From contig CP136061.1 of the NCBI GenBank assembly GCA_032622095.1, positions 52,713,762 to 52,777,761 on the forward strand: a stretch of 64,000 nucleotides of DNA, in the 5' to 3' direction. The translations under genes were made by a program, and so were the position numbers. Of the stretch, positions 35,539-45,600 are shown piece after piece; position 1 is the first letter of the stretch, and each line of letters opens with the position of its first letter. The DNA is from Siphonodentalium dalli (Eukaryota > Mollusca > Scaphopoda > Gadilida > Siphonodentaliidae). Under the pieces are notes generated by a model. That model had not been told where the DNA came from. It did no database searches and saw only the letters and a program-made list of their open reading frames with translations.

Positions 35539-36370
35539 TATTAAAAAAAAGGCAACCCGACCAAGGAACCGGAGCGGGGTGTTGCAATCTATGGAATCAC
35601 ATGACACTCGATCTTGATAGATCTTTTTGGTTTTCGCGCTAAAACGAAAGCTGAATAAATAATCTTTCACTTAGTGTTAAAATAAACTACCGGGGTCAAT
35701 TAGAACCTGATAAAAGATTTTTTCGATAATTAGGCGGACACTATCATTGGTTTAATAATATGAACTTCACGTGGATAAAAAGTAATATTTGAGACAGAAA
35801 AAAATATGAATTACCTGCTGCGCTCTCATCGGCCACGCGGTATCACCTGTGGTTAAAGTAAATGGCGAACCAAATTTTATAGTGGCTATACATAGACAAA
35901 CAAATATGGCAAGGGTGATAATTCACTGAATAGTTCTCACTTCCGCTTTAGGTCGAGATCTGAAGCAAAGCACGTTTTCGCGAACGGAACGCTTTTTACG
36001 AAGCAAAAGCTATAATAAGAATATATTTCACTTGTTTATTTTTTGGTAGGTGAAGCTAAACATTGAATACGTATATTCTGAGTCCCATGGCCTTGTTCCC
36101 ATTGTCTCCGACACAACTTATCAATTGTTGTGAATGTGATTACAGTTATATCAGCATTATTTTATTGTATACCTCCTTGTAGGAGAAGAATATATACATA
36201 CATGGAAATATATATTATACAGCAAATGGAGATAATATATTTGATTTTGTTAGCAGCAATAAACACGTTGAAAGTGTAATTTTACACAAAATAGTATAAC
36301 ATTATGTGAATATAAACTGGATGTATAACATAAGTAAAAGTGGTTTATATATATTATACTGTGTGCATTC
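35539..36370. other. No gene seen; possible LINE 3' hairpin at 36160-36200
   Basis: No gene. On the minus strand about 36200-36160 reads TCTCCTACAAGGAGG and then ACAATAAAATAATG, a hairpin plus AATAAA just like the 3' end of the LINE at 8824. This is probably another very short LINE 3' fragment. Confidence 0.4.
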
Positions 36371-36516
36371 AAGCCTTGAAATCGCGTGCCTGTCATTTGC
36401 AGAATGAGGTCCCCAAAGGGTGAATTTGGTGATGCTAACACGCTATGCTTGTTATCATCACTAAATTTGCCCTCTGGGGACCTCATTCTGCAAATGACAG
36501 ACACTATTTCAAGGCT
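36371..36516. repeat. Hairpin element, 60-64 base arms, 22-base loop
   Basis: Left arm 36371-36434 (AAGCCTTGAAAT ... CTGTCATTTGCAGAATGAGG ... GGTGATG) pairs with 36457-36516. Only a few mismatches are seen. Opposed frames of 62 and 84 codons over it arise from the symmetry. Confidence 0.8.
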
Positions 36517-37571
36517 CGGATGTATAATATATGTAATAATCTCATTGAAAGCAGTGATGTGTAAAGTATTGTAGTCACAGGCATTCTAAACAGTTGTGGT
36601 AGAGCACAGGGGTGGGTCTTTAGTGAACCATCAGTCGCTATAACACAAACATTTATGGGGCTCTGAGTCTTGGTCAGGCAGGGTCTATAGTAAACTGAGC
36701 CTACCTTTAAAAGTCTTCATCATGCATTTATTTGATACTGTACTCATGCCAAACGGAACACATTCCATAATTGAGTGATATCATATTATATATTTTTGCA
36801 AAAATTGAGGACCTCACAATTAGCCAACATAAACACTACCTCAATAAAATTAAGCCGATTTAATCCCTTCTAATTAATGGGGCCGACTTCGCGTAGGGAC
36901 GTCTTCGTATGGGCCCGACTCCGTGGGGGCCGACTTCTCATGATACCGCCCACTTACCTTAATATAAATGGACTTCTTGTACAAAGTGATGGAGAATAGA
37001 TGCATTAAATTTCTATTTATTAAGATCTCAATCACTGTTTAGAAGGCCTGTGGTGACAGTACAGATTATTGAAAATCAGTTGGTTGCACTCACTGGACTA
37101 TCATACAGTGTATGACTGAATGCTATCAGGATAACATAATAACAAGCCCAATGCCCATTTATTTCCAATATACGGTGCTCAGGGGGACACAGTTTTTAGT
37201 TACCGTAATTATTATTTATTATTATTATTATTTATTTATCTCAGACACTAAGTCCATATAAAATGTCCAAACCGATAGGTTATTCATCTCAGTATAGCAG
37301 ATCACTCCACAGTTGATACAAAATTGATTGGAATTGATTGTCTGAATTATGTATTCCTGCAACAATTATAAGGGAGAGGCAAGTTATACATTTTGAACTT
37401 CACATTCTTGGAGTTCTAAAGAAGAAGTGAAAGGCAATATTATCAAGATCAAATCAAGGACATTCGATAAAGTGAGCCGGATTCGGCGGATTGTCATTCA
37501 CATAACTTAGCTGCAGCATGCTGGGTCATTCTATAGGCTGCTTTCCAGATATATATACAATCTGGCAAAAT
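36517..37571. other. No gene seen
   Basis: No gene. A TTATTATTATTATTATTTATTTAT-like triplet tract lies at about 37207-37240. 'GGGGCCGACTTC' type words repeat around 36880-36940. Confidence 0.45.
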
Positions 37572-37962
37572 GTTGCAATTTTCTTCCTTTTTTCCATGTT
37601 GTCCGCCACTTGCCGCTCATGGCACATTCATTACTGACAATAATTCCATCAATTCCATCATATTTCAACAGAATATAACCTTAAGTAAGACAAGGGCACA
37701 ATATTACCTAACTGAGTGAATCCTGGTGTGTTCTATGTCATGGGTTCGACTTTGGAGCATTTCTCGAAATATGAATTTCTCAATGTCTTAAAACTGAAAT
37801 TTTTTCAAAGTCAATTTTTCTAGCTTAGACCAATTCTAAGTAATGAAACTCAATCAAATTGTTATGTTTATGTTCTAAATTACTACAATACCCAAAATAT
37901 TTCAACAAAATCTCAAATACAAAAAAGTTTGTTATGTTGCTAATGAGTATAAATGTCAATAA
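37572..37962 (+). repeat. Direct repeat, right copy (partner 27981-28397)
   Basis: Same-orientation partner of the left copy, slightly shorter through small deletions. The palindromic CG-rich element begins about 110 bases downstream. Confidence 0.8.
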
Positions 37963-38075
37963 TTTAAACCAAGAGCAAGTGGTCCAATGTTACGAAGGTA
38001 CGAAACGTACAGCACCCGCCTAGTGGTCATGCTGAATACATAATTTATTAATTATCGTTGAAGATCGACAATATT

Positions 38076-38546
38076 ATGGAATCCTATTAGGGCCATGCAC
38101 TTGCTAATGGCGCACTTTTTGACGCTTTCGGCGCGCGCCGAAACATACCCTAATGTCGCACTTTTTGTCGCTTCCGGCGCGCGCCATTAGGGAGTGGACC
38201 TAATAGTATGCCTAATCATATAGGCTAATGGCGCTTTCGGCGCGTGCCGAAAGCGACAAAAAGTGCGCCATTTAATTTAGTAACGCGCCGAAAGCGACAA
38301 AATGTGCGGCGTTACGGCGCACATTTTGTCGCTTTCGGCGCGCCGAAACATGCGCTAATATCGCACATTTTGTCGCTTTCGGCGCGCGCGCCGAAAGCGA
38401 CAAAAAGTGCGCCGAAAGCGACAAATAGTGCGCCGTAACGGCGCATATTTTGTCGCTTTCGGCGCGTTACTAATGGCGCACTTTTTGTCGCTTTCGGCGC
38501 ATCGCGCCGAAAGCGCCATTAGCAAGTGGCCCTAATAGGATTCCAT
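38076..38546. mobile_element. CG-rich palindromic element with TIRs and ACAATAT flanks
   Basis: Ends ATGGAATCCTATTAGGGCC and GGCCCTAATAGGATTCCAT are inverted copies, followed inward by CACTTGCTAATGGCGC and its complement. Outside, ACAATAT occurs at 38068-38074 and again at 38547-38553, a likely 7-base target duplication (one extra T on the left). The interior is a run of GCTTTCGGCGCG / CGCGCCGAAAGC words in both senses, joined by TTTTTGTCG and AAAGTGCGCC, so it can fold in many registers. Its CpG content is far above its surroundings. Confidence 0.8.
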
Positions 38547-38902
38547 ACAATATACATGTATACTCACGCAGAGAAACAATCCGCGTTAGCGCGTGAAAAA
38601 GTCAAGACCAGTTTCGACTTCTCAAACGTAAAATTATAACATATAATTATTGGTCTCACACAGCAGCACACTCTTATGAACGACTGTACATTTATCGGGA
38701 CACACTAAAAGTTGTACTTGTAGTCCGTATGGGGAAAGTTGTAGTTGTGAGTCAATCTCCACCAGAGCGCACCATACTTCCTGTCTGGCAGCATGTTGCT
38801 GTGTTGGCTTACTATATATCTTAATTTCGTGGAAGTCCACCAAATGTGGGTAAAATGTCGCCGGTAGCAGCGGTCTTACCGAGGAACTTTTAACATATAA
38901 GG

Positions 38903-39300
38903 GAAGTCAGTGACCGAGTGGATAGCGTACTGCATGGTCTCTCGTGCTAAAGGTCCGGGGATCGATTCCCGGTCGGGTATTCTGACAAAAATCCAAACTT
39001 AGTCAGATTACCACGTTGTATGACTGAAAAGTCTCATTCGTGATCACACAATATATATCCGAATACAAAACTGACTTCCCTTCACGGCGACATCATGTCC
39101 AGGTATGTTGTCGTGAGTGCGGTACCCTGTCGGATCGGGAGCCGACATAAATGGCTGACCCGTGTACATGGGTGACTATGTGCACGTTAAAGAACCCGGC
39201 TGTAGGTTAGAGTAGCCAACCAAAGCACCGACCACAGTCGAGACTTGGACCCTGTCTGTAATACCCGAAAGGGGAATTGACAGGTAATTCTAGATAGATA
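38903..39300 (+). mobile_element. tRNA-derived SINE
   Basis: The head (38906-38986) looks like a tRNA. GTCAG and CTGAC could close an acceptor-like stem. TGACCGAGTGGATAGCG resembles a Leu/Ser-type A box, and GGATCGATTCC in a CCGGG...CCCGG stem resembles a B box. The body contains GTGCACGTTAAAGAACCCGG, a word I recall from invertebrate SINE bodies. A LINE C-terminal fragment follows within about 30 bases. It is a retroposon, not a functional tRNA: arm lengths and the anticodon loop are irregular. Confidence 0.7.
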
Positions 39301-39329
39301 TACATACCCAAATAAAATCCTAATCCCTA

Positions 39330-39655
39330 AAACCACTACTACAAGATACAATGATGAACAGAAGCTAACATTCCACACAATATCTTCCATCATAGATGTC
39401 CGCTACTATTCTTTCTTCCCCAGAACCATGGCAGAATTTAACCTATTACCAGCAGCATTAACCTTACTACCCGACCCTAAACTCTTCAAATCTAAACTGA
39501 CTGCAGACATCATCCAGTCACTGCATGATCGCGAGGCACAAGCGCCAAGCGTCGCAAACTTCTGTAAACCACCAACATTTGTAAATAGTTTTAAACTGAT
39601 TTTATCCTACAACAAAAATAAAACACAAATCCTGATGGCGCACCAAATTTAATTC
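39330..39655 (+). pseudogene. LINE C-terminal fragment
   Basis: Plus-strand codons read DVRYYSFFPRTMAEFNLLP and then LPDPKLFKSKLTADI, the 'YSFFPRT...WN.LP...FK..L' ending found in Jockey/CR1-like LINE polyproteins (family knowledge). The usual W of 'WN' is F here. The frame runs from before 39390 to the stop at 39652. No reverse transcriptase core is present. Confidence 0.65.
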
Positions 39656-40629
39656 AATGTGACTCACTAACATCTGATTAACACCGAAAGAGTCATCAGT
39701 TTATACCAACCATGTCCTCCAGGCGACTTATTATAGTCAGACATTGACTGCAAGCCGTAATCAAACTCCAGGCAGAGTTATCTCCCATCGCTCCTCTGAG
39801 ATACCACTGCCATAAGGACATTTGGTAAGGATTTCTTACGTGTTCTCAGTTCTCATGTTTTAGTATTAAAATTGAATATGTCTGGCTCAGTTCATATTGT
39901 TATTATCAATACCGAAAGAATTACCATTATTGCAAACTTTTTGTGGTCAAAATAAGATAATAGGTGACTAAATATAGTTCCGACGATATGTAAAAATAGA
40001 TGTATCGGTCCGCAAAGTACCATCCTTGTGGCAGTGCTATATCGCAGTGATACCGTAGAGGGCGTTGCATGGAGTTTGAGCCGTAATATGAAGAAGAAAT
40101 CATCAAAGGAGGTAAACCCTGCATGGAGTTTGGTTGGGAGTTTCGTTTATTCTTGTTAATATATAACCAAAAATGTTGACTTTTGGTTTGCGATAAGGTA
40201 TTTCAATTACAAATAAAATAAACTAAATGAACCGGCGGCTGACTCGGACTACAACTTTTTGTATTTCAGTCTATATAGAATTTGAAATATAAGACATACT
40301 ATATAGGCCTACAAATAATTTTTAAATATAATTAATTTGTAATAAATAATAAATATATAACACATATAGAAACAAGTCTAGGAATGTAACTAGAGGATTG
40401 GCGATTTGACCTATTAATTAATTTTGCGCTAAAGCTTAATTAGTGATCCAAACAGTATAATTTAAGATAGAATATTATCAACAAAGAGTATTTGCATTAG
40501 TATTTTTTTGTTTTTGTTTTTTTGTTGGTATTTTAAGATAAAAAATAAAAACAGTTATCAAACACATATGTACACGAGTTAAGTTCAGCTGGTGTTTTTC
40601 TTGGTTGATGCGCATGACGTTAGATTTCA
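39656..40629. other. No gene seen
   Basis: Probably 3' UTR of the LINE fragment, followed by AT-rich sequence. No recognisable frame. Confidence 0.4.
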
Positions 40630-40810
40630 CCTGGTTGTAATTCCAAGTCTTTGAATGCTTCTTGGAATAAGAATGCGCATGGTGTTAGCTTTCACCTGGT
40701 ATAGCCTGGAACACCCTAGCTGACCAGGGCTACTCGCTAACGTGCTTACGGGACTTCTTCTTCGGTTGTAATTCAAATTCTTTGAATGCTTCTTGGAATA
40801 AGAATGTTTT
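40630..40810. repeat. Short direct duplication, 133-base offset
   Basis: GGTTGTAATTC, (C)AA(A/G)T, then TCTTTGAATGCTTCTTGGAA followed by TAAGAATG occurs at about 40631-40676 and again at 40764-40809. Possibly part of the LINE relic that follows. Confidence 0.55.
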
Positions 40811-41059
40811 CAGTTGCTTTTTGAAGTCGTCATAGCAGCCAGAAGCACCAAGCCTTTTTTTTTAATATTATACACTGTGTGGCGTTGGACTGGAGCTGAT
40901 AAAAGAGACAAGTACCGTATCTCGGCGTAACCATACATACTGAATGGAGCTGGCCCATCACATATCTAAAATTTGTAAATGTGGCAATAATTTATTCCAC
41001 CCTGGGCTTCTCACGCCGTAATTTTAGAGTGTCCACGATCATTAAAAAGAGTTGTTTAT

Positions 41060-41510
41060 ATTTCCTTGACCAGGCAAGGTCTGGAATATTGTGCAACGGT
41101 CTGGGACCCACACTTTGAAAAGGATATTAGACAGCTAGAGATTTGTTAAAGATTAAAGCTCGCTTTATCAAGTGTTACTATGGGAGATACAGTAGTGTAG
41201 GCCATTGTGTTAATCTCTTTATTACTTTCCTCACAGCATCGCCGAACATTTTCCCCGACTCACACTTCTTTACAAAATTCGAAATAACTCCATAGCCATA
41301 GCCATTCCACTTACACAACATTTAAATCCAACTAGAACTGGACTCCGCTCTGAATCGAAACAGGGCTACAGCCACATTCGGGGAGGTATAGACTCATATA
41401 AATACTCATTCCTCCCCGAACTATAAGGGACTGGGACTCACTATCCACTGGTACAATTCAGTCACGTTCTTTGGAACAGTTTACCCAGAATTTAAATTTT
41501 GACTGCCCCA
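41060..41510 (+). pseudogene. LINE C-terminal relic
   Basis: Broken codons read TRQGLEYCATVWDPHFEKDI (the 'R..LEYa..vWdPh...di..LE' block after the RT core) near 41070-41130, then SYKYSFLP and DWDSLSTGTIQSRSLEQFTQ near 41395-41500, the usual end of Jockey/CR1-like LINEs. Several frameshifts and stops intervene. It ends in the GACA-rich tract. Confidence 0.7.
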
Positions 41511-41650
41511 TGTACAGACAGACCAGACAGACCATACCATACCAGACAGATGGACCAGACCATAACATACAGACAGACAGACCAACCAGACAAACAGACA
41601 GACCAATCCCGACAGACATACAAACTGATATCAGACAGACAGACAGCTCC
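41511..41650. repeat. (CAGA)n-type simple repeat
   Basis: Interrupted ACAGACAGACCAGACAGACC-type sequence over about 135 bases. The 60- and 66-codon frames across it are low-complexity artefacts. Confidence 0.75.
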
Positions 41651-42139
41651 TAATTGTTGTCTTAATTTACTTTTCAGTGACCATCAACCCTTCCACTAGA
41701 GGGGATGTGTCTACTGTGAAGCCACGCTGTAACTTATTTTGTGTTGGTAATATGATATCATCAAGTTTATATTGTAGCGTTGATTCTGATATTTTGCATA
41801 TGATTGAGCTCACTGTGATACATTGGTAATCACCCGATTTTGCGTGTACACCGCTCTGTTCTGTTTTGTTATGTACTTCCCCTTTGAGTGAGGAATACAT
41901 AAAAATTAATGAGTAGATAAAAAATAATTCTAAGATGTGTGCTTAAAATACTTGTTAAAATATATAGGAGCATAAACTTGTTAGCCTCGTGAGTTAAAAG
42001 TTAGTACGGTATTTGTTTGTTTGTTCGTTTGTTTTTTGTTTTTTTAGAAAGATAATGTATATTTACATGCCCAGGTTATTGGTCCTGGAGGGCCGTACAG
42101 CTCGGATATATTGTTTAATCGAAATATGAGTTCAACTGA

Positions 42140-42691
42140 TGTTTCAGGAACGTTCAATTTACTCCGAACGTTCAATATAAAGCGCTGTTGCAGCGAACCA
42201 ATTGTTTTTCTCGTGCAGTAAAAAAGCGCGGGTGTCTTTTTTCAGTCAGCTGTGCGCGAAAATATAATATCGGTGTTGTCATCGAACGTTCTCTTTGTTT
42301 GATGTTGGTGTTATACATGTATATAGACATTAATAAGCGATTACAAAAGTGAGAAGCATTATAATTCATGATAATGTTAACAGGTTGATCATACCGTTCC
42401 AGTATTTATATTAAAATCAACTTGAGGTTGACTCATAATTGATTGAGTAAAGTTAGCTGACATGTTATCATCGAATCATTGTCTGGATCTGGATGGGTAC
42501 GTCGTAGTAGTTCACAATTTGTCAGTCAATTTACCTGACTTAATTTAGGATGACAAGACAAGACTCAAATTGAATACTGGTACCAACAATGTACTGTCCC
42601 GTATATATTTAATGCACAACATGATTTAAAGAATGAATCAGATGAAAGCTTGTTTTCAAATCAACATTGGATTTCTAAATATCTTGCTAAT
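42140..42691 (+). promoter_or_regulatory. Putative promoter and 5' leader of the zinc-finger gene
   Basis: Upstream of the gene there is a repeated CCGAACGTTCAAT/GGAACGTTCAAT word (42150 and 42167), then a TATA-like AATATAAAG at about 42174 in a locally CpG-richer stretch. One possible reading is a leader intron from ACAG/GTTGAT (about 42383) to a TTTAATTTAG acceptor-like site ending at 42548. Just after it a 7-codon upstream frame runs ATG (42550) to TGA (42571). All of this is inference from short motifs. Confidence 0.25.
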
Positions 42692-45600
42692 ATGAATAAT
42701 CAGTTTAGTGTGACTATTGCTGGTAATGTGGTTGCGAATGACATCATTGACGAACAGTTACCGGTACAAGGAACTTCTGAGACTAGTAAGGTTGACAAAA
42801 CAAACGGAACGCACGAATCACAGATACATGTAGTCGGTGTGCATATACCTTTTGAAAACAATGTGGCAAATCTCTATGATATGAGGAAGACCGAGTGTAA
42901 AATATGTGGTATTTGCTTTCGTCTTCAAGACCAGTTGACACTGCATATAAAAGAGGCACATTCATCAGAATTAGGGGCGAATTCTTGCAATTACTGTGGT
43001 AAATCATTCAGGGTGAAATGTCTGCTTAGGGACCACATAACAACACACACTGGAAAGAAAGACTATATATGCACTATATGTGAAAGAGCATTTGCAACCA
43101 AGGATACCAGGAGAAGGCATATGAAAACCCATAAGAACAAAAAATACTTAGCTTGCTGCAAGTGTAACAGAGTTGTCTTGGCATCAAAACTACTTTCGAA
43201 TCATGTATGTGGAGACAAAAGTAAAACAAACACTAGTACATGTTGCTACAGCTGCCACATTTGCAGAACTGTAACACCGTCGGAGCGCTCACTGAAAGAT
43301 CACTTAAAGTCACACGATGAAAAGAATCACAAATTATGTCCAAAATGTGGGAGAAAATTCTCATGCAAGGACCATCTTTATAGACATATGAAGTCACACC
43401 AGAACACAATCCTCTATGAATGTACCAAATGTAAACAATTCTATGTGACGAGAGAAAGTTTTTCTCACCATGTTTGCAAGAATGATGACAACGAGACAAA
43501 AGATAACATGAACAAGATGCAATGTAACAAGTGTCTCTCTGTTTTCCAAACAGAATCTTTCTCTGCTCACATGTGTGAGGAGAAGAGTATTTCTGAGGAT
43601 TCATTAGTTTATGAAGATTCTGATCTGACTGGTCCTATTGGTAATTATTCAGAGAATACAAGTGATATGGAGGCCTTAACACAGAAGGGAATACTTAAAC
43701 TTTCTCTTAAAGTTCATCGGACAACTTCTCACTTCTGTTTAGTCTGTGGAGACGAATTTTCAACCAAACCCTTGCTGAAGGAACACAACAAGATTCATCC
43801 AAAATGGAAATGTAATTCATGTGGTGAATTATGCACAGGAGAAACAGCTTTCTATCGCCATGTTTGTAAAGCTAATGGCCGAGGCACAATAAATAAATAT
43901 AACAAGTTGCAATGTAACTCGTGTCTCTATGTTTTCCAGACAGAATCATCTTTCTTGGCTCATGCTTGTGGGAAGAAGAGTAATTTCAAGGATACTTTAG
44001 TTAGTCAAGCTTCTGGTCATAAATATATGGACATATCTTCAATGACCTCAAGTCATATGGCAAACTCACCACTGAAGGGAAAGCTGAAGCTTCAACAGGT
44101 AACTCCTGTTTATGTCGAACAATTACATGAAAATGTTAATGATAATATCAGCAAAGCTAAAGGAACAAAAGAATCTATAGTGCTTGGTGTACATGTGTCT
44201 TTAGAAAACAAATTGGCATCATTCTATGGAACGAGGAAGATCAAATGCAGAATATGTGGCATCGAGTTCCTTCTTGAAGACCAATTGACACTTCATATAA
44301 AAGAGACACATTCATCCGAATTAGGGGCGAATACTTGCAATTACTGTGGTAAATCATTCAAGTTCAAATGTCTGCTTATAAACCACTTAGCAGCACACAC
44401 TAGAAAGAAAGACCATGTATGTGCTATATGTGAACGCACATTTGCAACCAAGGATGGCAGGAGAATGCATATGAAACTACATAAGGAGAACAGAAAAGTC
44501 TTCCCGTGCAGCAAGTGTAAAAGGATTTTCATGGCTTCAAAATCATTTTCAAATCATATATGTAGAGTCAAAAGTACTAAGATGAATACATGTACTAGTA
44601 ACTACAGCTGCAGCATTTGTGGAAGGGTATCACCATCAGAACGCTCACTGAAAGATCACTTAAAGTCACACGATGAACAAAATCACACACTATGTCCAAA
44701 ATGTGGGAAACATTTCTCATCTAAGTCCAGTCTTAATAAACATTTAAAGTTACACCAGAAGAACAGGAACCTCTATGAATGCACCAAATGTAAAACATTC
44801 TATGTGACGATAAAAGCTTTTTCTCACCATGTTTGCAAGAGTGATGACGAGACAAACGACAGCACGGATAAGATGCAATGTAACAAGTGTCTCTCTGTTT
44901 TCCAAACAGTGTCATCTTTCTTTGTTCATACATGTACGTTCGAGGAGAAGGGTATTTCTGAGGATACATTAGTTTGTCAAGATTCTGATCTGACTGGTCC
45001 TATTGGTAATTATTTAGAAAATTTCTGCAAAGGGGAAATTAAGTTACAAGAACACATGGCAGTACACACTGGGGAGAAGAACCATATATGTCAATTTTGT
45101 GATAAAACATTTTATGTTCATTCGACAATGAAAAAGCACATGCTAACGCATTCTGAAGAATCCAGCAAAACATATCTGTGTCACAAGTGTGGAAAAACAT
45201 TTAAATCTAAACCAACTCGTCGTCATGTATGTAACAATAAAGTTGTAAGAAGAAAACGCTCTTGTACTTGTAACATTTGTGGGAAAATACTAGCTCATTC
45301 GGCCAGGATGAAGGAGCATATGATTTTACACGAAGGATCAAAAAACTATGTGTGTAATATCTGTGGGAAAGAATTTGCTCTCCAGGATTATCTCAATAGA
45401 CATATTGTGACACATCAAGATAACAGACCTAGGTATGAATGTAATGATTGCCAGAAAACTTTCTTAACTAAATATGCTTTTGCGGACCATACCTGCCGAA
45501 CAAGCGATGGAGAAATCATGGTAAACATTAATACGGAAATATTTCAATGTGGTGAATGTCTTGAACAATTTGAAAAACAGTCAGCGTTCTCAGTACATGT

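Noticed and set aside
38244-38438. 64-codon lysine/alanine-rich frame
   Set aside because: Entirely within the CG-rich palindromic element and made of its repeated word.
38906-38986. Functional tRNA gene
   Set aside because: A- and B-box-like words and short stems are present, but the anticodon loop and arm lengths are irregular, and the sequence continues as a SINE body.
41471-41699. Thr/Gln/Asp-rich frames
   Set aside because: Translation of a (CAGA)n simple repeat; only the first codons belong to the LINE relic.
42650-42691. TTG at 42650 as start of the zinc-finger protein
   Set aside because: Nuclear animal genes rarely start at TTG; the next in-frame ATG at 42692 has A at -3 and loses only 14 residues.
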